A stretch of DNA of 64,000 nt from Metarhizium brunneum (Eukaryota; Ascomycota; Sordariomycetes; Hypocreales; Clavicipitaceae), in the NCBI RefSeq assembly GCF_013426205.1, contig NC_089425.1, positions 2,046,001 through 2,110,000 of the forward strand. Reading direction: 5' to 3'. The notes beneath the pieces were generated by a model. It did not search any database, was not told where the DNA came from, and saw only the letters and a program-made list of their open reading frames with translations. Shown piece after piece: positions 22,838-33,684 of this stretch (positions are counted from its first letter, which is position 1; each line of letters begins with the position of its first letter). Both the position numbers and the translations under genes were made by a program.

Positions 22838-24371
22838 GGCGGTGGTATCAAGAGGACGAGTGTCCAGCAGCCAAGGTTGAATAGAATGTTGCGTATAGCC
22901 AAGTCTGGTGCAGCCGAGGTCAGGTCGTCGTGAGTAAGATGATGACCAAGGGTATCGAGATACGCTACTCGTGGACTCGATGTCCAGTGCTGAAGTATAC
23001 AACAAAAATCTATGCGTGACAGAACAATAATGAATTGAGAGAGGCTCTATGGAGTTGACCAGGTCGTCATCATGGGGAGTATGTGCTCAAGTGAGCAACC
23101 TGGATGAGTCGGGTCTTATGGGTCAGGAGTCTGTCACCCACCAACCAGAGTGTCCCAACCATCGCTAGCCAAGATCGAAGCTCCGCAGCCTGGCTACCTT
23201 CGTGTTACCCCAGGTACTTAATACACTAGATTTGGAGGCTGTTGATCGACGTGACAACAAGCCCATCAATGCTCTCTGCTCCTAACGTAGGTAGTTGGAG
23301 GGAAGGTAGGTTTTCTTAGAGGAGCACACTGGCAGGGCTATTTGATCAAATTATTTACCAAGTCAGCGGATGCTGGAAGATCCTGTCACTCCAACCTGGC
23401 CTGACTACCTAGGTACCTACCTACTACCTAGGTACTTAATTTATCAGACTCTGGATCATTAAACTGACTTGACTGAGTTCATTCCCGTGGCTCCATCATC
23501 CCCAGCCAATAACTCCAGTACCCACCCCAGGAACGACCGAGTACCCCTGGTTTTTGCAACAAGAAGAAAAAAAGGAAAAAGAAAAAAGAGTATTCGACTA
23601 GTTCCTACGAGGTATCTTCTATGTGTGTACCTCATACCGGGTCTCCCAAAGACGACTCATCCGGTACCTCGGCAGGTGTCAGCCTGACCCACAGAGTCGC
23701 GCTAGCACTTATGACTAAGCCCTGTGAGCTTCCAAGTCGAGGAAATCAGCCAACCACGACACTTTATCGGTGCCCGCTAAGCACGTCAATCCTTACTGTT
23801 CCATCAGGTACTACTGCCAAGTGTAGTCCAGACCATCATCCACGAAAACGGACGAATGAAATCACATCAACCCGCTGAGGTCTGGCGACCCGTTCTGCCA
23901 TGGCTTTTCACTGGCTGGTTAGGATTGTACATCCTCAAGTTCTTTAACAAGCCCCAGTTGCAACGCAGCGTTGCGCAGTAACCTCCCTCCTGCATCCTCA
24001 CCAAGACCAATTGTCTGTACACCCAACCACCAGTTCCTGCGCGTCCATTGCGCACAACTTTGACCAGTCAAAGAAACTATATGACGTCTCTATATTTCTT
24101 AGAAGATTCTTTGCACTATAAAATCGAATATTGAGCAATTTGATTGCCTTGGAATTCTTCAGCGGCGTCCATCCTCTCGCCGTCGACACACCTTTCTGCC
24201 TGTTCTTTGGTTTTCAAATTACTTGGTCTACCACACATTGAATCCGAACTACGCGCCTCAGCAATATCAAGCTATTTTTGCGGTTTGTTCAAACGTTTTG
24301 CGTACTGATATTAACATTAGCAGCTCCAGCTTCACCAAGATCACGTCTTCTTGCCTAACCCTTCACCAATT
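22838..24371. other. divergent intergenic region, no gene seen
   Basis: About 1.5 kb serving as promoter for Syn8 on the left and the unknown gene at 24372 on the right. A palindromic tract with ACCTAGGTACCTACC words lies at 23405-23443. A purine-rich A/G tract occurs at about 23563-23590. The last 200 bp are pyrimidine-rich, as is usual before fungal start codons. The open frames lack motifs. Confidence 0.4.
23405..23443. repeat. CCTAGG/GTACC palindromic tract
   Basis: Consecutive CTACCTAGGTACC-like words, capable of pairing with themselves. Member of the window-wide family. Confidence 0.6.
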
Positions 24372-25247
24372 ATGGCCAATTTCGCCCGACAATACTCTAC
24401 CGCTTCCCCAGTACTTGCAATCCCCCCGCAGCCGCACTATCAGACACAGCTCTCTGCAGGCACCTTTGGGCGATATCACCCGTTGCCAATGTCACTCAAC
24501 ACTGCACCGTCAGCCCTAATTCCCCCCGTACGATCTGCGGGACGGAAACGCTCTCGTGATGAGGCATCGATAAACCTAGAACCGGATTCGCAAGACGTAG
24601 TAACCCGAGGTTCCCAGGAATATAGGGTATACGGCGAACAGATGATTTCGATAAAGCCTGACAAAGGCTTTGTCGCGGATGCTTCTAACCAATCCGGCAC
24701 GTGGTTGGAAGAGAAGAATGCTCCAGAACACGAAGCGAGATGCCGAAACGAAGCTAGTCAACATAAAATACGGAGCCACAAGTCACAACGTCTAGATTAT
24801 GATCTATGCCAGGCATCACTGCAAAGAACCACCATATCACCAACGTCCTCGAATTCTTGCCACCAAAGACCTGTTGGTGACGACACCTTGAGGATCGACA
24901 ACTTTACGATTCATCTTGGTATTGGCTGGAGAAAATTGAGTAGTGAGGAACATATCCAAGCTGCTGCCCGGGGCTGGGCCAGGTTTATCGAAAACAACTT
25001 TGCATTATCGAAAGTCAGTATTTGTTTAGAGAGCAAAGGCCTCCAATCCTATCTCGTCGAAGCATCCGATGGCTACTACCTTTTCACCGAGAATCTGCGT
25101 CAGGGTCGGTTGGTTAGCCGAACGGCTGAGGGAGCACTCCAAAACTTACAGCTATCCCCACCGAGCTTTGAGGGCCCAGAGCTTGGTCTCATGGCAGGAG
25201 GCGACCGACAGAGTAATGTCCCAGATTCGGCGATGGTAATGGATTAA
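24372..25247 (+). CDS. uncharacterised protein with nuclear-type basic motif
   Basis: An uninterrupted frame of 291 residues that I do not recognise. The N-terminus (MANFARQYST, then PPQPHYQTQ) is Pro/Gln/Ser-rich. A basic RKRSRDEA cluster near residue 60 could be a nuclear localisation signal. The C-terminal 110 residues are more ordered (DTLRIDNFTIHLGIGWRKLS, EEHIQAAARGWARFIENN, SYLVEASDGYYLFTENLRQG). This reads as a small folded domain with an alternating strand/helix pattern, followed by a flexible tail. There is no signal peptide or membrane helix. The start ATG at 24372 follows a pyrimidine-rich leader; a TTG in frame upstream is ignored. Function unknown. Confidence 0.7.
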   Translation: MANFARQYSTASPVLAIPPQPHYQTQLSAGTFGRYHPLPMSLNTAPSALIPPVRSAGRKRSRDEASINLEPDSQDVVTRGSQEYRVYGEQMISIKPDKGFVADASNQSGTWLEEKNAPEHEARCRNEASQHKIRSHKSQRLDYDLCQASLQRTTISPTSSNSCHQRPVGDDTLRIDNFTIHLGIGWRKLSSEEHIQAAARGWARFIENNFALSKVSICLESKGLQSYLVEASDGYYLFTENLRQGRLVSRTAEGALQNLQLSPPSFEGPELGLMAGGDRQSNVPDSAMVMD

Positions 25248-25997
25248 TGACGAGAGCTTCACCTTGTGTCCTGGGTATTAGCATGGCCTTTCGCTCGTTT
25301 TTCCAGCGAAAGTATCGCAATAATTTTTGCGAGATGTATTTTTAGCCTAAATCAGATTCACCTTTATTTTATATGCATGCAAGAAGAACTGCTAGATGAG
25401 AACACTTGCAACTATAACAGACGTCGGCATTAGGCACTGAGTCACAGCCCTGGAAAACTAACAGCATCGCCGCATGTTGAAAGATACAAATGCATGGAAT
25501 TCAGGACGCAGTAGCAAGGAACCCAAAGCTTGATGTAGCTTCTCTCTAAAGCATCACCTTTGCCATGTCAGTCATTAGCCACAGGTAGAAGGCGTGCATT
25601 GTAGGTGTCTTACGCTAGCTATACCTATATTTGAAACCAGCTGAGAAAAGCCGGCAGCATCTCCTGCACCGAAAGCCATGGGTTTCTTCAAGGGATTGAT
25701 CCTAGAATGCAGTGGACTCGCCGTTCGTGGATTTCCTTCTATAATGCCATGGAACGTAGTCACACAACGCGGCAATGTGATTCGCAGAGGGGTTGCCAGG
25801 TGCGATGGGACAACTGAGCCTCGCGCTTTGCCGCGCACCAGCCTCATTAGGTAAGGCAACAAGCAAGTCGCTCCGACGCTCGAAGTACTGCAGACACACG
25901 TCACCAAGACCCGTCACCAGATTCCCTTCCAACTCACCTGGAAAGCGTCCTCGTTTAATTCAAGAGGACCAGGCTAGAGGCTCTGACACAACTCACC
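25248..25997. other. intergenic, promoter of the PDK1-type kinase gene
   Basis: About 750 bp between two plus-strand genes. No coding signal is evident apart from short antisense frames. The right half probably carries the kinase leader. Confidence 0.4.
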
Positions 25998-28371
25998 ATG
26001 AATGGAGACTTAAGTCTCTCTCGGGCTCTTGGCGGACTGCGAATAGCCAACCCCGATGAGGCCAGCAATGGTGCACTCCCTGCCTCTGGCCTAAACGCTC
26101 ACGAACCAAATTTGAGAATCTCGGGTACAAACGACGCCGACCATGATACCGATACAATGCAGACAGGACCGGAAGAGTATAGTCGTCTCCATAATAAGGA
26201 ACAAGCCATCGAAATTGGACGGCCAAGCTCTAGCATTTCCATTCCCTTACTTGGTATGGATGACCCCTCAACAGGTGCTTCAGCTCGAGGTGATAGTCTG
26301 CTAGACAACCAACGCATCCCTCCATCGATACAAAAAGAACAGACACAAATCTCATCCGGATACGGAGTTCCGATGCGCGAAAGCTCAAGGAGTTTGGGGA
26401 ATCACTTCTCCACCTCGCCCAGCTCTGCGTTGAGCCGAGTAGCAATAGATCAAGGATCATCGCATCAATCCAGCGAGGACTGGAAGGATCGGGGTGCAGC
26501 TGTCGGTATTCGCCGTGAAGTGGACAGCAACGGCCGCATGATCGTCCGACAAATCAAAAAGGGCGTTCGAGACTTTTCCTTCGGCCGCATCTTGGGGGAG
26601 GGCTCGTACAGCACAGTATACTTGGCCACCGACCGGCAGACTCTGAAAGAGTATGCTATCAAAGTCCTCGAAAAGAGGCATATAATCAAGGAGAAGAAGA
26701 TCAAATATGTGAACATTGAAAAGAATACCCTCAACCGTTTGACGGAGCATCCCGGGATCGTGCGGCTCTATTACACATTTCAAGACGAAACCTCGCTATA
26801 CTATGTACTTGATCTGTGCAATGGCGGAGAATTGCTAGGGGTATTGAAAAAGACTGGAACGTTTGATGTGGATTGCGTCAGGTTTTATGGCGCACAAATA
26901 CTGGACGCTATTGACTACATGCATTCTCGCGGGGTGATTCATCGCGATCTGAAGCCTGAGAACGTGTTGTTGGATGACCAGATGCATGTCAAGATCACCG
27001 ATTTCGGTACTGCAAAGCTTCTCGGCGACCCTCAGGAAAGCAACGACACGGGCTCTGTTAATCGCAGCGATATACAAGGTCGGCCGCTACGGGATGCCGA
27101 GGAAGACCGCCGTGCTGCATCCTTTGTCGGCACAGCAGAGTACGTTAGCCCTGAGCTGCTTACACATAAAAGCGCAGGGAAGGCTAGCGATCTATGGGCT
27201 TTTGGATGCATCATTTACCAACTATTTGCAGGCAGGCCGCCGTTCAAGGCAGGCAGCGAGTATCTTACTTTTCAGAAGATTGTTAACCTTGAGTACGACT
27301 TTCCACCGGGATTTCCAATTCCAGCGCGTGATCTTGTTGAGAGGTGCCTAGTCTTGGATCCGGCAAGAAGGTTGACGATAGAGCATATCAAGAACCATGA
27401 GTTTTTTGATGGACAGCAGTTTGGAAAAAGTTTATGGCGAGCAAAAGCGCCGAGGCTACGACCGTATGTCCCACCCGCTCAGGAGCCAAATATCATTCAA
27501 TTAAATGGCTTCTCTGGTGCTGGGCCATCAAGCAGCAATGCATCTCTTCCTAGATCTATGCCACATTCACAAACTGCTACCACGGGTGGAGGGAATCGTC
27601 CGGCTAGAATTATTACAGAACTTCCTCCGCCTACACAACTTGACATAGAATGGTCACCGGTGTTAACAAAGAACAATGAGCGAATATTGAAATTAGGAGA
27701 TCTAATGGTTGTTTCCTCGCCACTTCCGAACAGTATACATCGCAAAGGATCCGATGAGGGACATAAGAAACTATCACGTTTCTTTGGAGGCAGTACAACC
27801 AAAAAGAGGCAGCGCCTTGTAATGGTGACCTCAAGCGGTCGCATTGTGTTGGCTCCTGCAGGGGGCGAGGAGAAGAGGGCAAAGCAAGAATTATCACTGC
27901 TAGCTTCGGATTCATGCTGGAGAACACAACGGGACGCAAAGGGGCAACTCGTATGGTGTGTTGATACGGTGAGTTTTTTCATTCCCCTACTGCCTGTTTC
28001 GTTATTGACACGTCCCGTAGGCCGGCTATCACTATACATTTGAAGAAAGCAAGCCCTCTATAAACAGTGACGAAGAGCGACCGTCAGCGGAGGAGTGGGT
28101 CGAATGCCTCGACAAAGCAAAAGATATGGCTTTGTCCCAAAGTGCAAATGCTCAACGCAATGATGGCCCATTCGGGGACATGTCCTCGACTGTATCTAGC
28201 CCGTCTAGCACCTTGGGTAGTAGAGTCCAACATGCGGATAACCATACTACTCATGACCGAGGCGGGCGCAATCATTTGAGTAAAACCCAACCTAGCCACG
28301 ATGATTTCACACCGAAACGAAACCGATTCAGCAAAAGACAGTCTCGAAACGGATTGGGGTCTGCATTTTAG
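25998..28371 (+). CDS. PDK1/Pkh-family AGC-kinase kinase
   Basis: Exons 25998-27968 and 28021-28371 give 773 residues. The kinase domain spans about residues 190-470. It has the Gly loop GEGSYSTVY, catalytic Lys222 (AIKVLEK), HRDLKPEN with Asp317, DFG at Asp335, and the activation-loop SFVGTAEYVSPE, where Ser375 corresponds to the PDK1 autophosphorylation serine. The NGGELLGVL and KKIKYVNIEKNTL elements are typical of PDK1, including the PIF-pocket region. The C-terminal part (about 600-710) resembles a divergent PH domain, and the final exon adds a basic tail. The N-terminal 180 residues are disordered. In fungi these kinases sit at eisosomes and activate Ypk, Sch9 and Pkc1. The 52-nt intron is phase 0 (DT-AGYHYTF). 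Whether this is Pkh1 or Pkh2 cannot be told here. Confidence 0.93.
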
Positions 28372-29438
28372 GCTTGGTTGATTCGCGGTGTGCATTTTAA
28401 AGTTTCCAATCCGCAGTTGTACAATAACTACTGCCATCCTTGGTCTTGTCATCAGTTGTCTTGTCCTCTTTTTTGGTCATTTGAGCAGTTACACATTCGG
28501 TCTTATCATTTACTGTCCGAAGAGTAGACATAATCATGGCATTGTCAGCGAGGCGTACAAATAAGGTATTCTTTTCTATCATTGTTCGTATTAGTATGGG
28601 TCGGCGGCCGTGTTCTCTGTCTTCGGTCTTTCCCTACTTGTTTTAAGACAAGTCAAGGGGATTGGTCCGTACATACAGGAAAATGCTCACACGCAACTAA
28701 GCATGGTAAATACTTGTCCATATGATATCAGATTTCATGGTCCGCTGTTTCCTTGAAGAAGTGGATTAGAATGAGTCTTAGCATTTAGACAGGAATATTC
28801 GAGTCATTGTTTCCCCTTGATTACGGGACTGAAATTCGTTGCTCATAGAGAAAATCATACTACTACTCTCGCTAAAATGAGTAGTTCCAGTAGGTTCGCG
28901 CAATTCTGCCGTCGTCTCATGTTTACCTTGAGCTAAGTATCTAATCATCAGTAGGGGACCAGAGCCGGGGCGCGAGCGGGGAAGTAAAGGGAGGATGGGA
29001 GAAAAGATAAACTTTTTATGGGCGAGAATTTTGCGGTGTACATTCCTTTGAAAGCCTGTTCATTACTGCATCTGTAGTATATACTGGGTAGGCAAGTTTC
29101 CTTTACCAATGATTATGCTCCAAGTAAAACGAAGCAAAATTCGCGGTATCTAATCATTATACATCGCATGTAAACCGATGACTCGCAGGTTTCTCTTCAT
29201 AACTCTTTCACAGAGTACTTGCAGTCTCGTAGCCATAATTAATAATTACAGCTTGCGTAGAAAAAATGTTACCTTTTCACCATTGTTGGAATTTGTTAGC
29301 ATTGTGCTTGGTCATGTGATGGATCACGTGGGGCTCAAATCATTCGCGATGCAGACACGCTCAGAAGTCATTGCAACGAAACAGTATTATTGTACGACCA
29401 TTGGATATCTAGTGGTAATTCACCAACCCGACGTCACA
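28372..29438. other. intergenic, no gene seen
   Basis: About 1.07 kb between the kinase and the SWI/SNF subunit. A GTCATGTGAT motif and a CACGTG E-box palindrome lie close together (about 29308-29330), some 110-130 bp before the SWIB gene start. Nothing else is recognised. Confidence 0.4.
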
Positions 29439-31171
29439 ATGCAGCCCCAATATCGCAACTACGCACAGCAAGTCCCCCAACGCTCTCCTCATGCTGCAAA
29501 TCAGCGTCGGGGAGGGATAGGTAAGAGCGCGCACTTCCGACCCTTGCCGCCAAAATGCGAACGACTAACCTCTGTTAGGGCCAATGATGTCGTCTGGTCC
29601 CCATCCCTCTGTGCCATTAACGCAAGCCCAGATTGCCCAGCAACAGCAAGCGCAAGCTCACGCCCACGAGCTTGCGAGACGCCGAAGCCGCAAGCCTACC
29701 GATAAGAACATTCCCGAGGGAGTAGAAGACAGCATCGTCAACCAAGAAGCGGTTCAGAGATATAAAGCACTGAGAGATGTTGAAAGAACTCTTGACGCTA
29801 CGATAACTCGCAAACGTCTTGATGTCTCCGAGGCATGTAACCGAAATAACAACAAGGTATGTGATAGAAAATACCATGTTCAAAAGGCTGATTCCATACT
29901 TTGTGTCCACCCACACCTTGCTAACAGGACTTTCAGCTCTCCAAAACACTTCGAATATGGATTAGCAATACGGTTGAAGATCAATCTTGGCAGGGCGCTG
30001 GGCTAAATGTTGACACTTTTGATTTCACATCCAATATGGAAGCATCATTTCGCGTCAAGATTGAAGGTCGTTTGCTAGATCACGACGAACACGGCAATAG
30101 GCAACCAGGCGTCGGCGATGGGAAGATGACATCAAATGCTTTGTCACATAACAGAGAGGTGGCAGATAAATCCCAAGAGAATCAAACCAGCTCCACAGCT
30201 TCCACAGCTTCTGCGACCTATCGGTTCTCTCATTTCTTCAAGTCACTATCTGTTGACTTCGATTCCTCTCGCTTTCGGAACGGAGGAGCACAGAATGTTG
30301 AATGGAAAAAACCAGAATCTACGTCAAAAACTCAATCTGGGAGTAGCACAGCCTCCGCCTCTGATTTCGATGAGCTCACGTTCAAGAGAAACGGTGATGA
30401 AAACATCAACGTCATGATTCACTTGCACCGGCATGAGTCTCCTGAACGGCATCAACTAAGCCCCGAATTAGCTGAGGTTGTTGACATGTCTGAGGCGACA
30501 CTGCAAGAGGCAGTCGCAGCCCTATGGGAGTACATCAGATTTTGGAACCTTCAAGAGGATGAAGAAAAAAGGAACTTCCGCTGCGATGAACTCTTGAGAA
30601 AGGTGAGACTATTAGCCTATTATATCCGATTGCCATTTATTGATCTTTACGTCGTTAGGTTGTCGGAAGAGGCGATATCGGCTACATCCCAATGTTGAAT
30701 GATTATGTGACTCACCACCTTCGGCCGCTACCACCAGTCAGTTTGCCATATACGATTCGCGTCGACGAGGACTTCCATAAAGATCCGCATGCTACAGTCT
30801 ACGATGTACAAGTTCTTGTCGACGATCCTTTACGCAATACACTACAACCTCTGATCAATAATTCACAATATGCATCGATGTTGAAGGATGTTACAGTGCT
30901 TGATGATCAACTGGCTCGTTTGATACAAGCCATCGCAGTCTCAAAAGCCAAGCATTCGTTCTTTTCGTCCCTGAGCGAAGACCCCGCAACCTTTGTCAAG
31001 AGCTGGCTTAGTTCCCAAAGACGAGACCTGGAGGTAATTCTTGGGGACGCTACCAAAGGCGGAGGTGATGCTCTAGCGGCTGATGAATGGAGGCGTGGAG
31101 GTGCAAACAGCGTTTGGGCAACACAGAACGCGCGTGAAAGTGTTAATGTGTTGTTGTCCAGACAGCGATGA
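29439..31171 (+). CDS. SWI/SNF-RSC complex subunit, Snf12/Rsc6/Ssr3 type (SWIB domain)
   Basis: Exons 29439-29520, 29579-29856, 29937-30602 and 30659-31171 give 512 residues. The protein has the BAF60 layout. A Gln/Ala-rich N-terminus is followed by the KNIPEGVEDSIVNQEAVQRY helix and the LSKTLRIWISNT block. An SWIB/MDM2-like fold comes next (HQLSPELAEVVDMSEATLQE, AALWEYIRFWNLQEDEEKRN, FRCDELLRK), and a conserved C-terminal helical part closes it. BAF60-type subunits link ATP-dependent chromatin remodellers to transcription factors. All splice phases match (1, 0, 0). The third acceptor has two AGs nine bases apart (CAG then TTTCAG), so isoforms with or without Asp-Phe-Gln are possible. A single BAF60 gene may serve both SWI/SNF and RSC, as in fission yeast. 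Confidence 0.9.
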
Positions 31172-31574
31172 GGTGCAACAGTGGCAAAGTTCTTGGTCCA
31201 CGGTTCATAGCATTGTCTTATTGGTCCGGATCAGCTAGGTGGTAGTATTGGCGTTTCAAGCTCAGTGGGGCGTTATAGGAGCGTCTAAACTCTTCAAGAT
31301 ATGTATGTACAGTATCAGATTCAGATGATAGTTTCATTGTGATTGTATTTCCTTATGTGTTCGCCTGTAATAGTAATGTATTGGTACTGAATGATGATGA
31401 AGGGCCACAGCAAAGCCAATCACGCCATTGCCCCTCCACAAACCCGCATTCGCAGGCTGGGAGCTTCCCGGTAGCGGCAGCTCAAACCAAAATAGCCCTC
31501 CGTGGTTCGGCAGGTCATATTGTGCGAAATTGTCAACGGTCAGATTCCCACCACCTCTGCCAACGTTTGTCACG
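31172..31574. other. convergent 3' regions, no gene seen
   Basis: The 403 bp between the stop codons of the SWIB gene and the HymA gene. It has short A/T-rich stretches but no coding signal. Confidence 0.4.
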
Positions 31575-32918
31575 TCATCTTTGTATGGGAACTGGGTTGA
31601 GGGGCATGTTTCGTATCTGCTTAATCAGGAACTCTCGTTCATCGATGAATTGCTCGTCGTCAGTCCGATCCTCGAGGAAGTGTGATAGAAATGCCAAGAG
31701 CTTTTCGCGATTCATAATGAGGATTTTTTGCACAGCGATAGATTTATGTGGATTAGCAACAAATACTTTGAACACATGAAAACCCTCATACTGGACCATC
31801 TTCCGATCGTCGCGGAGTAGATTCATGCATATTTTGAGGTGGTCTCCCTGATCAACATACGCGGTCATGACGCTATAGTTGGAGCGATCCAGTAAAATCT
31901 CTCCTAGGAGTTTGATGGACTGACGCTTGGTGACATAGCTGCTGGATTGCACCAAAGTACCGTTGTATTTCTCGAAAAACATGTCGAAATTTACCGAAAG
32001 ATATCGCGGAACAAGGTCCTTGTGCCTGGTCAATAGTTCCTATGAAATCTGTCAATCACATGTACCGTCAGGAGATGGTCGGTCAACGAGCATGGATGTA
32101 TACTGTAGAGTTCGTACCCTGAATGTGGTAAACGCATCGGCTGCTACCTCAAATGAGCTCTTGTCTATCCAATCGAAAAACCTCCAGAACACTCCCCTCC
32201 CACTTTGCGGTCGGTCGCGATCAATGGCATTCAACCCCTTGGCACTGGAGCCAGGCTCATCCCCGTCGTCATAGAGGATGACAGCCGCTGCAGCCTCGTT
32301 CTTAAGTAATTCTCGTAGGACTGACCCAGCTGGAGTTGCACTCTCTTTGTAGCCGTAGGCTCGGCATAGTTCAACAAGAACCTGTGGCCGGTTACATACG
32401 ACATACGACAAGGCGATGGGGTCGCTTTTCGGAGCTGCAGATGCTGGTCGAAACCTAAACACATAGGAAAATATAACTTGGGTATCCTTTCGCGATTCAA
32501 AGGGCAGACGATAAAGATTAATCGCAAGGAGGTACAGCAAATCTTCGTCAATGAGACCGGTTACAAGTTGATAAATCTGTTCTGGTGAACTGTCCGTTTC
32601 TATTTAGGAAGTTAGCCGTTGCAAATCAAAATTTTGGGTGTTCTCATTAGGCATACTCCGGGGGAAAACTAAGCGCACATACCTTGTGTTCCTTGTAGGA
32701 CAGTTTTCATTTGGTTTAAAACCCGCGATAGCTCTTCGGCCTTGGAGGTTCAATGAGCCTTCGGGGAAATTGTCTGCCAGTGAGATGGCAAAACAAGTGT
32801 CTAAAGAACGTACCTTGGCTGCAGAGTTTGGGCCTTCAAGACGTAGCACATGCTCTCTGGCCTGTCTAGGCAGGTCGGCCGCGGCGCGAGATCGTGCCCT
32901 ACCGAACAGGAATGACAT
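31575..32918 (-). CDS. hymA: HymA/Mo25-family scaffold protein
   Basis: Four exons (32814-32918, 32683-32740, 32118-32599, 31575-32039) encode 369 residues, the usual Mo25 length. Mo25 proteins are armadillo/HEAT-like scaffolds that bind STE20/GCK-type kinases in the RAM/MOR pathway. In Aspergillus, HymA is required for conidiophore development. Signatures include MSFLFGR at the start, FEVAADAFTTFRELLTRHK (rebuilt across the third intron), YLSVNFDMFFEKYN, and SNYSVMTAYV followed by LKICMNLLRD. The four exons keep phase throughout (0, 1, 0). The promoter region shared with the isoleucyl-tRNA synthetase contains the dense palindromic repeat tract. Confidence 0.96.
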
Positions 32919-33684
32919 CGTCGTTGTTAATGTCGGACTCAGTTGGGAATCCGTATCTCGTACTTATTCAGCGTAACGACATCGATGCTTCCGCCGTCTA
33001 CCGCTGTCAGTTGTTTGGCGAACAAGGAATTGCCCATGTCCCTCTGTGCTGTATTAAACAATGGATGAGTGAACGCCTGCTAAAGTGAAGTATCTGGCGC
33101 CACAACATTGAATGTTCTGATGTCAACAGCCCACCACGCGTGGGGTGACGGGTCGACGCGCCGGAAGTCCTCATGTCTGCCTGACTACCTTAGGTAGGTA
33201 CCTAGGTACTCAGTACTCAGCCTACTTAAGTACATAGGTACTTAAGTACCTACCTAAGGTACCTAGGTAGCTAGGTGGGTATCTACTAAGTACTTAAGTA
33301 GGTATAAGTACTTAAGGTAAGTAGAGTACCTTAAGTAAGTACTTAGTAGTAAAGCCAACCTGGGCTGCCCCCTCTCCAAGAAAAGACACTTCAGGTCCGG
33401 TTGCCAGGTTGCCACAGGTACGTACCTAGGTAGTACACGTAGTACTACTATTACATCAAAACATTGACGGCTCGACCCCTCCTCCCCCGCTATGACTCTA
33501 CCAACCCCACCTTGACTCACGGGAGAAAAAATCATCGTCTTGACCTCACCAAGCCCATTTCGTGAACTCTTGGATTCCAAATATCGGAAACTGGGGAATT
33601 GGCGGGCTATAAGTGGTGAAGGTGTTGGACATCCCAGCGTTTTTAAAATTACCCCGAACATTCTTCATTTACAATATCGACGCC
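32919..33684. promoter_or_regulatory. divergent promoter region between hymA and IleRS
   Basis: This 766-bp region separates two divergently transcribed housekeeping genes. About a third of it is the palindromic repeat tract (33181-33455). The IleRS-proximal 150 bp is ordinary sequence with the likely leader. Confidence 0.5.
33181..33455. repeat. dense palindromic CCTAGG/GTACTTAAG/GTACC repeat array
   Basis: About 170 bp (33181-33350) is almost entirely built from interleaved self-complementary words: GGTACC, CCTAGG, CTTAAG, AGTACT and TACCTAGGTA. After a 65-bp gap the same vocabulary returns at 33417-33455. There is no fixed period, unlike a satellite. The tract could extrude cruciforms. 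Weaker copies occur at 2121, 9805, 13096, 14245, 14348, 18474, 23405, 46738 and 55310-55400. Confidence 0.75.

Noticed and set aside
27497..28039. Long open frame on the minus strand across the kinase 3' part (about 180 codons).
   Set aside because: It lies opposite a conserved coding exon and has no motifs or ATG context; it is a mirror of the sense codons.
33181..33455. Considered as a CRISPR-like or tandem satellite array.
   Set aside because: No constant repeat unit or spacer exists, and the organism is a eukaryote.
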